Shown here: positions 33,636-41,904 of the stretch, piece after piece
Layout: the number at the start of each line of letters is the position of its first letter
Numbering within the stretch: position 1 is the stretch's first letter
NCBI RefSeq assembly: GCF_000724085.1
Contig: NZ_CCDL010000001.1
Location: 1,302,001 to 1,366,000, forward strand
Length of the DNA stretch: 64,000 nucleotides
Reading direction: 5' to 3'
From: Oceanobacillus manasiensis
GTDB taxonomy: Bacteria > Bacillota > Bacilli > Bacillales > Amphibacillaceae
Notes under the pieces: model-generated
What the model was told of the DNA's origin: nothing
The model's database searches: none
What the model saw: the letters and a program-made list of their open reading frames with translations, nothing else
Position numbers and translations under genes: made by a program

Positions 33636-34778
33636 ATGAATATTTTAATCGCCATTGACTCTTTTAAAGGCAGCATTTCTTCTGTTAAAGGGAGCGAAGC
33701 GATTTCTCTTGGAGTTAGAGATATTTTTCAAGAAGCAACTATCTTTACTTTTCCCTTAGCTGATGGTGGAGAGGGCACGGTAGAATCTATCGTACAGGCT
33801 ACTTCAGGTGATATATTAGAAAAAAATGTGACTGGGCCTTTAAATGAAAAAGTTTCAGCAAAGTATGGTCTCTCTGGTAACGGTAAGACAGCCATTATTG
33901 AGGTAGCAACGGTTTGTGGACTTCCACTTATACCACCAGAAAAACTCAATCCGTTAAAGGCCACTACGTATGGAGTTGGGGAACTCATCTCCCATGCTAT
34001 GGATGAAGGATGTCGTGATTTTATTATTGGATTAGGTGGAAGTGCTACAAATGACGCAGGAATCGGTATGCTTCAAGCATTGGGATTTCGTTTTCTAGAC
34101 GCTCAAGGCCAAGAGGTTGGTCTAGGTGGGCAAGCATTATTAGATATTCAAAAAATAAACACAGATCATGTAAATCCTCATTTGAAGCAGTGCACATTTC
34201 GCATCGCTTGCGATGTAAATAACTTCCTTCATGGGGAAAGTGGCGCAGCTCATGTATTCGGTCCTCAAAAAGGAGCTACACAGGAAATGATTAAAGAGTT
34301 AGACAATGGACTCAAACATTTTTCTGAAGTAGTTCTAAGAGATTTAGGAATCGATATTCAGTATATTGAAGGGGCAGGTGCTGCAGGTGGATTAGGTGCA
34401 GCTTTTTTAGGATTTCTTCATGCAGATTTACAATCAGGAGTAGACACAATATTAGAAGCTAATAACATAAGTGATTATATATCTAAGGCAGATTTCGTTA
34501 TTACTGGGGAAGGGAAGTTCGATAGGCAAACTTCAATGGGCAAGGCGCCCATAGGTGTAGCGAAGTTGGCTAAGGAACATGGTATTCCTGTTATTGGCTT
34601 GGCGGGTAGTATTAATACAGAGGAATACATTCTAAACAATGAAGGAATTACCACTTGTTATTCCATTTTAAATGCTCCAATGTCTCTGAAAGAAGCGATG
34701 GAAGAGGAGACTGCTTTTCAAAACTTAAGGTTTACAGTGAACCAGATATTCCGCTTAATTAAAAGTTTAAAACAGTAG
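33636..34778 (+). CDS. Glycerate kinase (GlxK/GarK family)
   Basis: 380 residues, usual length for the GckA-type family. ATG start with IAIDSFKGSISSVKGSEAI, FPLADGGEGTVE (near residue 41), GLGGSATNDAGIGML (near 129), EGAGAAGGLGAAFLGFL (near 248) and TGEGKFDRQTSMGKAPIGVA (near 290). Phosphorylates D-glycerate to 2- or 3-phosphoglycerate. Same strand as the lyase with a 290-base gap and a terminator between, so it probably has its own promoter. It may handle glycerate from the neighbouring glycan or acid-sugar pathways. Confidence 0.9.
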   Translation: MNILIAIDSFKGSISSVKGSEAISLGVRDIFQEATIFTFPLADGGEGTVESIVQATSGDILEKNVTGPLNEKVSAKYGLSGNGKTAIIEVATVCGLPLIPPEKLNPLKATTYGVGELISHAMDEGCRDFIIGLGGSATNDAGIGMLQALGFRFLDAQGQEVGLGGQALLDIQKINTDHVNPHLKQCTFRIACDVNNFLHGESGAAHVFGPQKGATQEMIKELDNGLKHFSEVVLRDLGIDIQYIEGAGAAGGLGAAFLGFLHADLQSGVDTILEANNISDYISKADFVITGEGKFDRQTSMGKAPIGVAKLAKEHGIPVIGLAGSINTEEYILNNEGITTCYSILNAPMSLKEAMEEETAFQNLRFTVNQIFRLIKSLKQ

Positions 34779-34924
34779 ACTATGATGTTTTAATAAAAGG
34801 TGGAAATTAGGAGCAGTCCCCTAATTTTCTGAGCAACTAATCAAGATGAATTTGAAATACATAAAGAGAGAACCAAGTAAATCTATGAAGTTACCAAAAA
34901 GTTAACCCATTTATTCCAGTTGTT

Positions 34925-34964
34925 AGACATGAGTCCGATATTGTGTTCGGGCTTATGTCTTTTC
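34925..34964 (+). terminator. Terminator-like hairpin
   Basis: AGACATGAGTCCGA pairs imperfectly with TCGGGCTTATGTCT, then T4, about 150 bases after the glycerate kinase gene. Confidence 0.7.
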
Positions 34965-35073
34965 GTTTTTACATTGTTCGTTCAGAGGAAATAACTTATT
35001 ACATAACCAGGATTTTGGTAGATAGTGTAGAATTAAATATTTAACTATACTCTCAAATAAGGAGGAACTCCAA

Positions 35074-35730
35074 ATAGATACAAAGACGAAATTAAATTAT
35101 GTATGGGCATATTTTGTTGCATTCTTCGTTTTATGGTCTGTTCGTGAATTATGGCTTGTTCAGTATTTAGACACTTTGGATCCTATACCAAGGGCTATTT
35201 TAGCCGCTATCATTAAAATAGTAATTTGGGTTCTCCCTGTGGTGTTTTTAGTGAAAACGGTAGAAAGAGAGAAAGCATTGTTATATTTAGGGCTATCTCG
35301 TAATTGGAAAAAAGGGTTAACATGGGCTGGATTGGCTTCTTTAGCACTAATTCTCTATTTCGTTGTCGTTCATCTTGGAGTTCTGAATAAGAGTATTACG
35401 TTCAATCTAACCCTTCATGATTGGCTCAATACCATTTTACTAGTTGGGATTATAGAGGAAATCGTATTTAGAGGCTTTTTACTAAGAAAGTTGAGGGAGT
35501 CCTTCCGGTTCTGGAATGCAAATGTGGTCACAAGTCTACTCTTTGTCTCCATTCATTTTCCCATATGGATTTATAAAGATTTATTTGTATTCCCTTATAT
35601 TTTGACTGCTATCACGACTTCTTTTGTGTTGAGTATGTTATTTGGTTATATATACAAACGATCTAATTCTCTCTGGTCTGTCATCATTATTCACTCTTTG
35701 TATAATCTATTGGTTTCGGTGTTTTATTAA
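35074..35730 (+). CDS. CPBP-family intramembrane metalloprotease, apparently with ATA start
   Basis: About 218 residues. The first standard start codon (TTG 35176) would leave out an N-terminal membrane segment. In the same frame the coding sequence continues back to ATA 35074, placed 8 bases after a perfect AAGGAGG (35059-35065), giving IDTKTKLNYVWAYFVAFFVL. No ATG, GTG or TTG lies between. The Abi/CPBP motifs are intact: VGIIEEIVFRGFLL (EExxxR), LLFVSIHFP (His) and SVIIIHSLYNL (HxxxN). Such proteases (CaaX/Rce1-like) act in bacteriocin immunity or prenyl-protein processing. Single gene; target unknown. Confidence 0.75.
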   Translation: MDTKTKLNYVWAYFVAFFVLWSVRELWLVQYLDTLDPIPRAILAAIIKIVIWVLPVVFLVKTVEREKALLYLGLSRNWKKGLTWAGLASLALILYFVVVHLGVLNKSITFNLTLHDWLNTILLVGIIEEIVFRGFLLRKLRESFRFWNANVVTSLLFVSIHFPIWIYKDLFVFPYILTAITTSFVLSMLFGYIYKRSNSLWSVIIIHSLYNLLVSVFY

Positions 35731-35817
35731 GGGGCTCACTGTCGTTAGACTAACCTCTAAGGAAACCAAAAAATAAGCGTTTATTTCTTAATGAATATAG
35801 CACTTCCGTTTACCTAC

Positions 35818-36510
35818 CTACAACTGGCCAGCAATTATACCTAACTTTTCATATAATGCTGCTTCGCCTTTTTTTGTGATTTTTACAGCTCTATCGGGTA
35901 GTCTTTCCACCCATTCCTGGTCCAACAATCGCAACAAAACAGCATTTCCTAAAGCACCTGCAAGATGGTATCGTCTTTCGCTCCAATCTAAGCACTTTCG
36001 GGCAAATGCCCTTCTTTTTTGTCTCAAAGCATGAAGGTCGATTTCGAGGTCATAAAAGAACTTCTCACCTTTATCCGTCACAAGGAAATCATCTCGATCC
36101 GCGACCAAATATCCTTTGTCCATAAATGCTTCGGTCAAGGTTACCCCTAGTTTTCCAGCCAAGTGATCATAGCACGTACGGGCAATTTTAAGTTTGTCTG
36201 CACGTGAAGAATCTTTTAAGGATTTAATTTGTGCTGGTGGGGCAATGACAGTCAACGTTTCTAGTGCCTGGGCAACATCAGCATTAGCAAGACGAAAATA
36301 CCGATGCCGGCCGTGCTTTTCGACACGAAGAAGGTTTCCTTCTACTAATTTCGTTAAGTGCCCGCTAGCTGTTTGCAATGAAATATTCGCTTTTCTTGCT
36401 AAATCCGTTGCTGGTAGTCCATCTAATCCAAGAAGGGCATCTAACATAGCAGCTCTCGATGGATCTCCCATCAATTTTGCGACATAGGCAAAATCTGGTC
36501 TACTTCCCAT
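35818..36510 (-). CDS. ArsR-type winged-helix transcriptional regulator
   Basis: 230 residues. Start at ATG 36510, 7 bases after GGAGG; ATG codons at 36531 and 36516 lie before or on top of that site. HTH from residues 1-80: AKLMGDPSRAAMLDALLG, then LARKANISLQTASGHLTKLV and the wing KHGRHRYFRLA. The C-terminal 140 residues form a second domain (DKGEKFFYDLEIDL, KCLDWSERRYHLAGALG) found in the larger ArsR-like regulators annotated for small-molecule or drug response. No metal-binding cysteine pair. Divergent from the DinB gene, with less than 100 bases between, so it probably controls that gene and itself. Confidence 0.85.
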   Translation of the reverse strand: MGSRPDFAYVAKLMGDPSRAAMLDALLGLDGLPATDLARKANISLQTASGHLTKLVEGNLLRVEKHGRHRYFRLANADVAQALETLTVIAPPAQIKSLKDSSRADKLKIARTCYDHLAGKLGVTLTEAFMDKGYLVADRDDFLVTDKGEKFFYDLEIDLHALRQKRRAFARKCLDWSERRYHLAGALGNAVLLRLLDQEWVERLPDRAVKITKKGEAALYEKLGIIAGQL

Positions 36511-36598
36511 CTTCATTCCTCCTAAAAACATTCATACTTCGATTATAACCGAAGTTTCTACATGATAGTATAGTAGAAACGTAAGGAGGAGAGAAGAA

Positions 36599-37075
36599 AT
36601 GAATAGTAATGATTTAATTGTCTTGAATTTTGAGGAGGTTCGTCGACGTAGTATAAAGGTATGGACCTCTATCCCTGCTGATATGCTAGACTGGCGCCCA
36701 GATTCGGAAGCGATGTCTTGCAAAGAAATGATAAGGCACGTCTTGGAGGGGGAGTATCTCTATCACCACATATTAGAAAATAAAGGATCTTCAAATCTCG
36801 ATGACATTTATAATCCATATGGAACAAAAGATTTTACCACAGTTGAGGAAGAATTAGAGTTTGCTCAGCCATATAGACAAAAATTCTTGCATTTTATCAA
36901 CTCACTCCGTAGCGATGAGTTATCAAACATACAAATAGATCGGTCTGATGCAGGTTATATTCGGACACTTGGGGATATGCTTCTCAGAATCGCTTATCAT
37001 GAATCGGTTCACATGGGACAACTGTTAGATTATTTGCGTACAGCGGGTGTGGAAAGAACAAATATATGGGATTAG
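36599..37075 (+). CDS. DinB-family protein
   Basis: 158 residues. Four-helix bundle family with a metal-binding triad of histidines: MIRHVLEGEYLYHHIL (near residues 45-60) and AYHESVHMGQLLDYLR (near 130-145). DinB/YfiT-like proteins bind nickel or zinc and act as thiol-dependent enzymes, for example bacillithiol S-transferases; specific reaction unknown. Start ATG after AAGGAGGAGAG. Divergent from the ArsR-type regulator. Confidence 0.88.
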   Translation: MNSNDLIVLNFEEVRRRSIKVWTSIPADMLDWRPDSEAMSCKEMIRHVLEGEYLYHHILENKGSSNLDDIYNPYGTKDFTTVEEELEFAQPYRQKFLHFINSLRSDELSNIQIDRSDAGYIRTLGDMLLRIAYHESVHMGQLLDYLRTAGVERTNIWD

Positions 37076-37154
37076 TATATATACGGTAATCTGGAAGCAT
37101 TGGAAAAGTAATGCTACATAGGGGAGACGAGTTCAGATAATTATTAAAAGGCGC

Positions 37155-37182
37155 AGTGGTGACTTTTTTATGTCACCACCAT
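37155..37182. terminator. Hairpin between convergent DinB and GyrI-like genes
   Basis: GTGGTGAC pairs with GTCACCAC around TTTTTTAT. No clear T tract, so a weak terminator on either strand. Confidence 0.5.
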
Positions 37183-37200
37183 GCCCTCTTCTGTAAGAGA

Positions 37201-37602
37201 CTAATCCTCCTCAATCGCAATATAAATTTCAATCTTGCCGTCTTGATAATACTTCTCAAAATCATATGTATATGCTCGTTTTAATTGGCCATTTTCTTCC
37301 TTTTTCCATATTTCATTCCATTTGTTAAAAATCCCTTGCTCTTCGTCTGTATTGACATGGAATACCTCGTATTTTGCTTCATCAGGAATAACGACCGTTG
37401 TTTCGCTTTTTCCTTCAATAGCTATCCCTAATGAATAATCCCCTTTATAATTGGATTCGTATTCATGATACAAACCGTATGTATTTCCTTGATGCTTGGA
37501 TAAATCGGTAGAGGCACCTTTCCAAAGATCTGTAATTTTTTGCAGGACTTGCTTATCATTAAAATTATTTGTCCTTACCCTATTTAAAATTTTCAACTCC
37601 AT
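37201..37602 (-). CDS. GyrI-like/AraC effector-binding domain protein
   Basis: 133 residues, start ATG 37602 after AAAGGAG with 8-base spacing; GTG 37611 overlaps that site. Stand-alone small-molecule-binding domain of the GyrI/BmrR superfamily: KITDLWKGASTDL, YGLYHEYESNYKGDYSLGIA, VIPDEAKYEVFHV and IFNKWNEIW are typical of the YdeE-like branch. No DNA-binding part. Probably binds a hydrophobic ligand or blocks a toxin. Single gene. Confidence 0.82.
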   Translation of the reverse strand: MELKILNRVRTNNFNDKQVLQKITDLWKGASTDLSKHQGNTYGLYHEYESNYKGDYSLGIAIEGKSETTVVIPDEAKYEVFHVNTDEEQGIFNKWNEIWKKEENGQLKRAYTYDFEKYYQDGKIEIYIAIEED

Positions 37603-37684
37603 CAATACCACTCCTTTATATATTATTAATTATGCAATTCGATTTTTTTTACGATATTCCTTTATATAGTTATATTCTTACTGT

Positions 37685-37831
37685 GGGTGTTGGGCTAGTA
37701 ATTGAATTTCTCCCGGAGCAACCGTCCGTAAGACTCCCACTTCGAAACATGAAGTGGGAGTAAACGGACGCTAACACCCCGATTCGTTCAACTAATAATC
37801 AGTGGGGAGAAAAATGAAAACCCCCACTGAT
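37685..37831. repeat. Structured hairpin element, IS200/IS605-end or omega-RNA-like
   Basis: The region folds into nested stems: GGGTGTT (37685) with AACACCC (37773); CGTCCGT (37723) with ACGGACG (37764); ACTCCCACTTC (37733) with GAAGTGGGAGT (37751). A second 11-bp stem AATCAGTGGGG/CCCCACTGATT follows (37798-37831). Its core (37722-37769) resembles 62830-62880 in front of the tnpB gene: both read CCGTCC, then a CCCACTTC/AAGTGG hairpin, then GGAC. No transposase gene is nearby, so this may be a solo palindrome-associated element or a guide-RNA scaffold. Confidence 0.6.
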
Positions 37832-37874
37832 TGAAGTTTCACTTTATTAAGACCTTCTATTCACTAGCAAAAAA

Positions 37875-39005
37875 TCAATCTCTAAACCGATTAATCGAAA
37901 ACTGCGAAATATCTACATCGTTTTTTCCTGAAATAATCAAGTTACTTAAGGCCTGTCCAACTGCACTGCTAAATTTGAATCCATGACCTGAAAACCCTGC
38001 TGCAATGGCGACGTTTGAGTACTTAGGATGCAGATCTATAATAAATTTATCATCCGGGGTATGTGTATACATACAGGTCTTACCATACTTCAATTGCGAA
38101 ATATTAGGAATGTATTGAGTTAGAAATCGTGCCAAATCACCTTCGTCCTCTGCCATTTCTCCAAAATCAACGAGTGAATCATCTGGACGGATGGGGTTTC
38201 CACCATCATGACGACCGACCTTTAATCCTGACCCTTCGATACTAGGAAAGCCATAATACGTTCCTTGTACTGTATCGAAGGCAAAGGCTGGAAAATTGTT
38301 ATGATTATAGAACGTTTCATTCGCATCAAACCAAGCAAATGTCTTTCTTACGGCTGTCAAAGGGAGATCTAAATCTACCATGGAAAGTAGATCCCCTGAC
38401 CAGGCTCCTGCGGTAATAACTAACTTATCGGAGTAATAGGTCTGTTCGTCTGTCTTGATTGTTACACTATCGTCTCGAATGGAAATATCTTTTACTCTAC
38501 TATTTGTGAGAATGGTAGCGCTGTTCAATTCAGCAAGTTCTCGATATGCTTTTATAATTTCCTCACTTTTTAGTACCCCAGAAGTTGGTTCAAAACAGCC
38601 AATAAAATCGTCAGGTAACGTAATGCTAGACCAACGATCGTGCACAGCGCTAGCATCCATTACATCAAGTGGCAAGGAATAACTTTTAGCACTAGAGATA
38701 ATGTTTTGGATAAAAGCAGATTCTTCCTTACCTACATTTAGTACGCCAGTTTGGGTGAATAATTGCTTTCCAGAAGCCTTTTCTAAGTCATTCCATAACT
38801 CGTGTGCTTTAAGGATAAAGGGAACATATTCTTCTCCCTCACCATAAGCATAGCGAATAATTCTTGTGTCCCCGTGATGACTCCCTTTATTATGTGGTGG
38901 GTTAAAAGAATCTAATAATAGCGTCCTTTTCCCACTCTTGGATAAATAATAACCCGCTGCCATTCCCATGGACCCTGCACCAATTATAATGACATCATAG
39001 TTCAT
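37875..39005 (-). CDS. solA: N-methyl-L-tryptophan oxidase / monomeric sarcosine oxidase family
   Basis: 376 residues. FAD-binding Rossmann start YDVIIIGAGSMGMAAGYYL (residues 3-21), then SHHGDTRIIRYAYGEG (near 42-57), the substrate-side VRKTFAWFD, and KTCMYTHTPDDKFIID (near 310) containing the Cys that covalently links FAD in MSOX/MTOX; GFSGHGFKFSSAVG near 337 is also typical. Oxidises N-methyl amino acids to the free amine, formaldehyde and peroxide. Start ATG after AAAGGAGGG. Single gene in the minus orientation. Confidence 0.88.
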   Translation of the reverse strand: MNYDVIIIGAGSMGMAAGYYLSKSGKRTLLLDSFNPPHNKGSHHGDTRIIRYAYGEGEEYVPFILKAHELWNDLEKASGKQLFTQTGVLNVGKEESAFIQNIISSAKSYSLPLDVMDASAVHDRWSSITLPDDFIGCFEPTSGVLKSEEIIKAYRELAELNSATILTNSRVKDISIRDDSVTIKTDEQTYYSDKLVITAGAWSGDLLSMVDLDLPLTAVRKTFAWFDANETFYNHNNFPAFAFDTVQGTYYGFPSIEGSGLKVGRHDGGNPIRPDDSLVDFGEMAEDEGDLARFLTQYIPNISQLKYGKTCMYTHTPDDKFIIDLHPKYSNVAIAAGFSGHGFKFSSAVGQALSNLIISGKNDVDISQFSINRFRD

Positions 39006-39190
39006 AGCCTTTCCCTCCTTTAATAGTTGCAGTTACAACAAACATTTTTCATTAGATTATAACGGAAACGAATAGTTGTATCTAGTCACTTTAATCACTA
39101 TTCTGGTAACCTCTCTATGGTAATTTGATGATAGTGGCAGTCGTTGATGCAGGAATGTATTTATAATTTTAGTAGTCACTTGTATCTATT

Positions 39191-39223
39191 AAAAAAAAGA
39201 GCCTTCACATTAATTGTGAAGGC
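39191..39223 (-). terminator. Terminator of the small lipoprotein gene
   Basis: GCCTTCAC (39201-39208) pairs with GTGAAGGC (39216-39223); on the minus strand it is followed by T8. Confidence 0.85.
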
Positions 39224-39242
39224 CTTTCTATTATCTTATACT

Positions 39243-39419
39243 TTATTCCGCGTCTTCGTTTTCCTCTGTATCCTCGCCTGTTTCTTGATCTTCTTGTTCT
39301 GTAGAATCTTCTGTTGCTGGGTCCTCCTGGTTGTCCTCATCATCAGAGCAACCAATTAATAAACTAGTGGATAGGATTGCTGTTAAAGATGCAATAGCTA
39401 ATTTCTTCATTTTCAACAT
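39243..39419 (-). CDS. Small acidic lipoprotein
   Basis: 58 residues, start at ATG 39419 after AGGAAGGTG. Signal peptide MLKMKKLAIASLTAILSTSL with lipobox LIGC, then a tail of about 35 residues composed almost only of Asp, Glu, Gln and Thr. After processing it would be a short, strongly negative surface lipoprotein. No enzymatic domain; similar tiny acidic lipoproteins are common in halotolerant Bacillaceae. Has its own terminator. Confidence 0.7.
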   Translation of the reverse strand: MLKMKKLAIASLTAILSTSLLIGCSDDEDNQEDPATEDSTEQEDQETGEDTEENEDAE

Positions 39420-39684
39420 AATCACCTTCCTAACAAAAGTTTGATTCCCTTATAGTATAAATTAGCTTCATTAACCTACTGTTAAGTAAATGTAATAATC
39501 CCTACATAAAGAAAAAATGAGTCTTGTTGGCTATTCGAAGAAAGGGAGTAGGCTAATTCGGATTAACTCCAACCTCTTTCTTGTAATCAACTTATCAATT
39601 GATAAGCTATTTTGGCTATGATATAACTAAGGAAGGTAAAGCAACTTAGAAATATCTACTAATAATAAGAAAGAGAGAATACAA

Positions 39685-40428
39685 ATGAAAAAGATATGGA
39701 AAAATTCCCTCTTAGTTTTGTTAGCGATACTCCTAATTGGAGCAGGAGGTTTTTATTATTGGGCACAACAAACCTACGATGCTTCAGATACGTTATACGA
39801 ACTTGTGAACAAAGAGGACATTCTATCTGAAGAAGACTGGCTTTTATTCGAGCCTGAAGAAGAAGCCGACACAGGAATTGTCCTTTATCCTGGAGCCAAG
39901 GTGGAACCAGAAGCGTATAGCTATTATGGTAAGCAATTAGCAGAGCAAGGTTACCTTGTGGCCATTCCCAACCTTCGTTTAAACCTCGCGATTTTGGATT
40001 TAAACAAGGCGGAGCAAATAATGGAAGAGCATCCTAAACTGGAACATTGGTATCTAGCTGGACACTCATTAGGAGGAATTGGTGCAACAAGTTTCGCTAT
40101 GGACAATCAGGATGTAGTAAAGGCTGTTATCTTACTAGGATCCTACCCGAGTGACAATACAGATTTCTCGGACGTAGCCATGCCGATGCTTTCCATTTAT
40201 GCAGAGCATGATGGCTTATCAACTCCAGATAAAATAAATGATACGAAACACCTCCTATCTGAACAAGCAGTCATGCATGAGATTAAGGGAGGAAATCACG
40301 CACAGTTTGGCGTTTACGGGCCGCAAAAAGGTGATGAGAAAGCATTGATTTCGGTTGATGAGCAGCAGGATGAGATCATGCAGGTGATCACAGAATGGCT
40401 AGCCCAACAAGAGGAACCAGAAAACTAA
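39685..40428 (+). CDS. Membrane-anchored alpha/beta hydrolase
   Basis: 247 residues. An N-terminal membrane anchor or uncleaved signal (LLVLLAILLIGAGGFYYW), then an alpha/beta hydrolase domain: ADTGIVLYPGAKVEPEAY (oxyanion region), nucleophile elbow AGHSLGG (Ser near residue 128), acid IYAEHDG (near 174) and catalytic His in GGNHAQFG (near 206). The PGAKV/NHAQFG pattern matches the alpha/beta-hydrolase family 5-like proteins of Bacilli. Substrate unknown; acts outside the membrane. Confidence 0.85.
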   Translation: MKKIWKNSLLVLLAILLIGAGGFYYWAQQTYDASDTLYELVNKEDILSEEDWLLFEPEEEADTGIVLYPGAKVEPEAYSYYGKQLAEQGYLVAIPNLRLNLAILDLNKAEQIMEEHPKLEHWYLAGHSLGGIGATSFAMDNQDVVKAVILLGSYPSDNTDFSDVAMPMLSIYAEHDGLSTPDKINDTKHLLSEQAVMHEIKGGNHAQFGVYGPQKGDEKALISVDEQQDEIMQVITEWLAQQEEPEN

Positions 40429-40470
40429 TGTAATAGGTATTCTTTAATTCAGCCTAAAAGGAGGATGGAA

Positions 40471-41127
40471 ATGGATACGTTTCTTTACACTTTTTACACT
40501 ATGGCTTATGTGATAATCCTTATTTGGAGTTTGCGCTCTACACCATCTAAGTTCCGCTGGTCCTTACGATCTTTCGTTCATCTTGTAATTATCGGGCTTA
40601 TTTTTGATAATGCCGTCATCGCAAGTGGCAAGTTTATCGGGGAAGGGGAATTTCTGGCATTCTTAAACGAAATGCGCTATTGGATTCATGCCTTTATTAC
40701 ACCGACACTTGTCCTTTATGCGTTAGGATTATTGCGTTTAACAAGTGCTAAATGGAGAAAAAGCGGGCTTGCCTTAGGTAGCTTTATCCTGTTCACCGTT
40801 GGTTTAATCGTCTATGAAATTCAAACAGGGATCCTTAACAAAACGCTAGAGCCGGTGTGGGAATATGGAGTGCTGCGCTATAACACAGTAGAATCCTCTT
40901 CAGGTCCACCTATCATGATTTTATTGGTTATGGTCTTGTTACTCGTAACGAGTATCATCCTGTGGAAATTGACGAAATGGCCATGGATGTTTGTGTCTCT
41001 ATGTATCATTCTTGTGTTAAATGTGATTCCATTTAATTTTGCGAGTTCTGCAGTCACGAACGGATTTGAGCTACTTTTAATGCTTTTATTAGTGGTGACG
41101 AAGAAGCATTATGAGCACATGCGATGA
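40471..41127 (+). CDS. Multi-spanning membrane protein of unknown function
   Basis: 218 residues, start ATG 40471 with AAGGAGG 6 bases ahead (the ATG at 40465 is too close). About seven hydrophobic segments with short loops; conserved-looking RYWIHAFITPTLVLYALG (near residue 72) and LWKLTKWPWMFVSL (near 170). No catalytic motif. Begins 42 bases after the hydrolase gene, so the two may be cotranscribed. I do not recognise the family. Confidence 0.75.
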   Translation: MDTFLYTFYTMAYVIILIWSLRSTPSKFRWSLRSFVHLVIIGLIFDNAVIASGKFIGEGEFLAFLNEMRYWIHAFITPTLVLYALGLLRLTSAKWRKSGLALGSFILFTVGLIVYEIQTGILNKTLEPVWEYGVLRYNTVESSSGPPIMILLVMVLLLVTSIILWKLTKWPWMFVSLCIILVLNVIPFNFASSAVTNGFELLLMLLLVVTKKHYEHMR

Positions 41128-41272
41128 AAAATGTTCCTTTATACTAGGTTGGTTTGCGAGAATGGCGGAAAGTGTATTTGAAATTTAATAGGATTCCACT
41201 TATAGTCTGGTTGCAGGACACACCCGCTTGTCTCCCTCTGTGAATATAGTAAGTGTAGGGAGGTGAAGTAGG

Positions 41273-41755
41273 ATGACTAGATATGTTAAAAAGACAGTGG
41301 TATTTTGCTGTTGTTGCTGTTCTTATCCGTGCTGTTGTAAGCCAGAGGAAACTCCAAATTGTCCCCAGCAATTAACACCATGTGAAGGGCCTCAATGTCA
41401 AGCAACTAGAATGCAGATTGCTGCAAATAATAACGATGATGAGAGTGGTTTAATATATACCTACGTTCCAGAAAACGTAACGTATGCAACCGCAGTCAAT
41501 CAGTGTGTAGACTTAGGATCTGGTTACCGCCTTGCTACAATAAGCGAACTAAATCAACTAGCACATCTGTTTAACTATATGGATGAAAATGGCATTGTAA
41601 GGCGTTGCCCTACTCTAGTTTGGAGTACGGACGAAATAGGCAATCCAGTTATCGTCCGTATTATGCCGTGCAGTGGAGGAAATGTGGAAGTAATAAGGGA
41701 TTTCGATATAAGAGCATGCCTGGTTCAAAGAATTTGTGTGGTCGGACCGGATTAG
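41273..41755 (+). CDS. Cysteine-rich protein with DUF1566-like domain
   Basis: 160 residues. The N-terminus has no signal peptide but two cysteine runs, FCCCCCSYPCCCK (residues 11-23), then a Pro/Cys linker (PCEGPQCQ). From about residue 62 follows a compact domain, YTYVPENVTYATAVNQCVDL then GYRLATISELNQLAHLF and LVWSTDEIG, resembling DUF1566/Lcl C-type-lectin-like domains. Twelve or more Cys suggest metal binding or disulfide crosslinking, as in spore-coat or surface proteins. Start ATG after GGGAGGTGAAG. Followed by a long hairpin terminator. Confidence 0.7.
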   Translation: MTRYVKKTVVFCCCCCSYPCCCKPEETPNCPQQLTPCEGPQCQATRMQIAANNNDDESGLIYTYVPENVTYATAVNQCVDLGSGYRLATISELNQLAHLFNYMDENGIVRRCPTLVWSTDEIGNPVIVRIMPCSGGNVEVIRDFDIRACLVQRICVVGPD

Positions 41756-41772
41756 GTGAAATAAATATTGTA

Positions 41773-41821
41773 TAATAGTCTAATTTCTGTTGGATAGCAG
41801 AAACATTAGACTATTTTTTTT
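41773..41821 (+). terminator. Long hairpin terminator
   Basis: AATAGTCTAAT pairs with ATTAGACTATT, extended inside by TTCTG/CAGAA, then T8. Confidence 0.85.
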
Positions 41822-41904
41822 GCTCTTAATCTGTGTCCTTGCGAAGTAGTTTGTTTTTGTTATTCATAAAAGCTATAAGTTGTTAAGCTGAAGCATCTTT
41901 ATAC

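Noticed and set aside
37685-37831. CRISPR array or riboswitch
   Set aside because: There are no spaced direct repeats, and no gene follows on the plus strand that such a leader could control.
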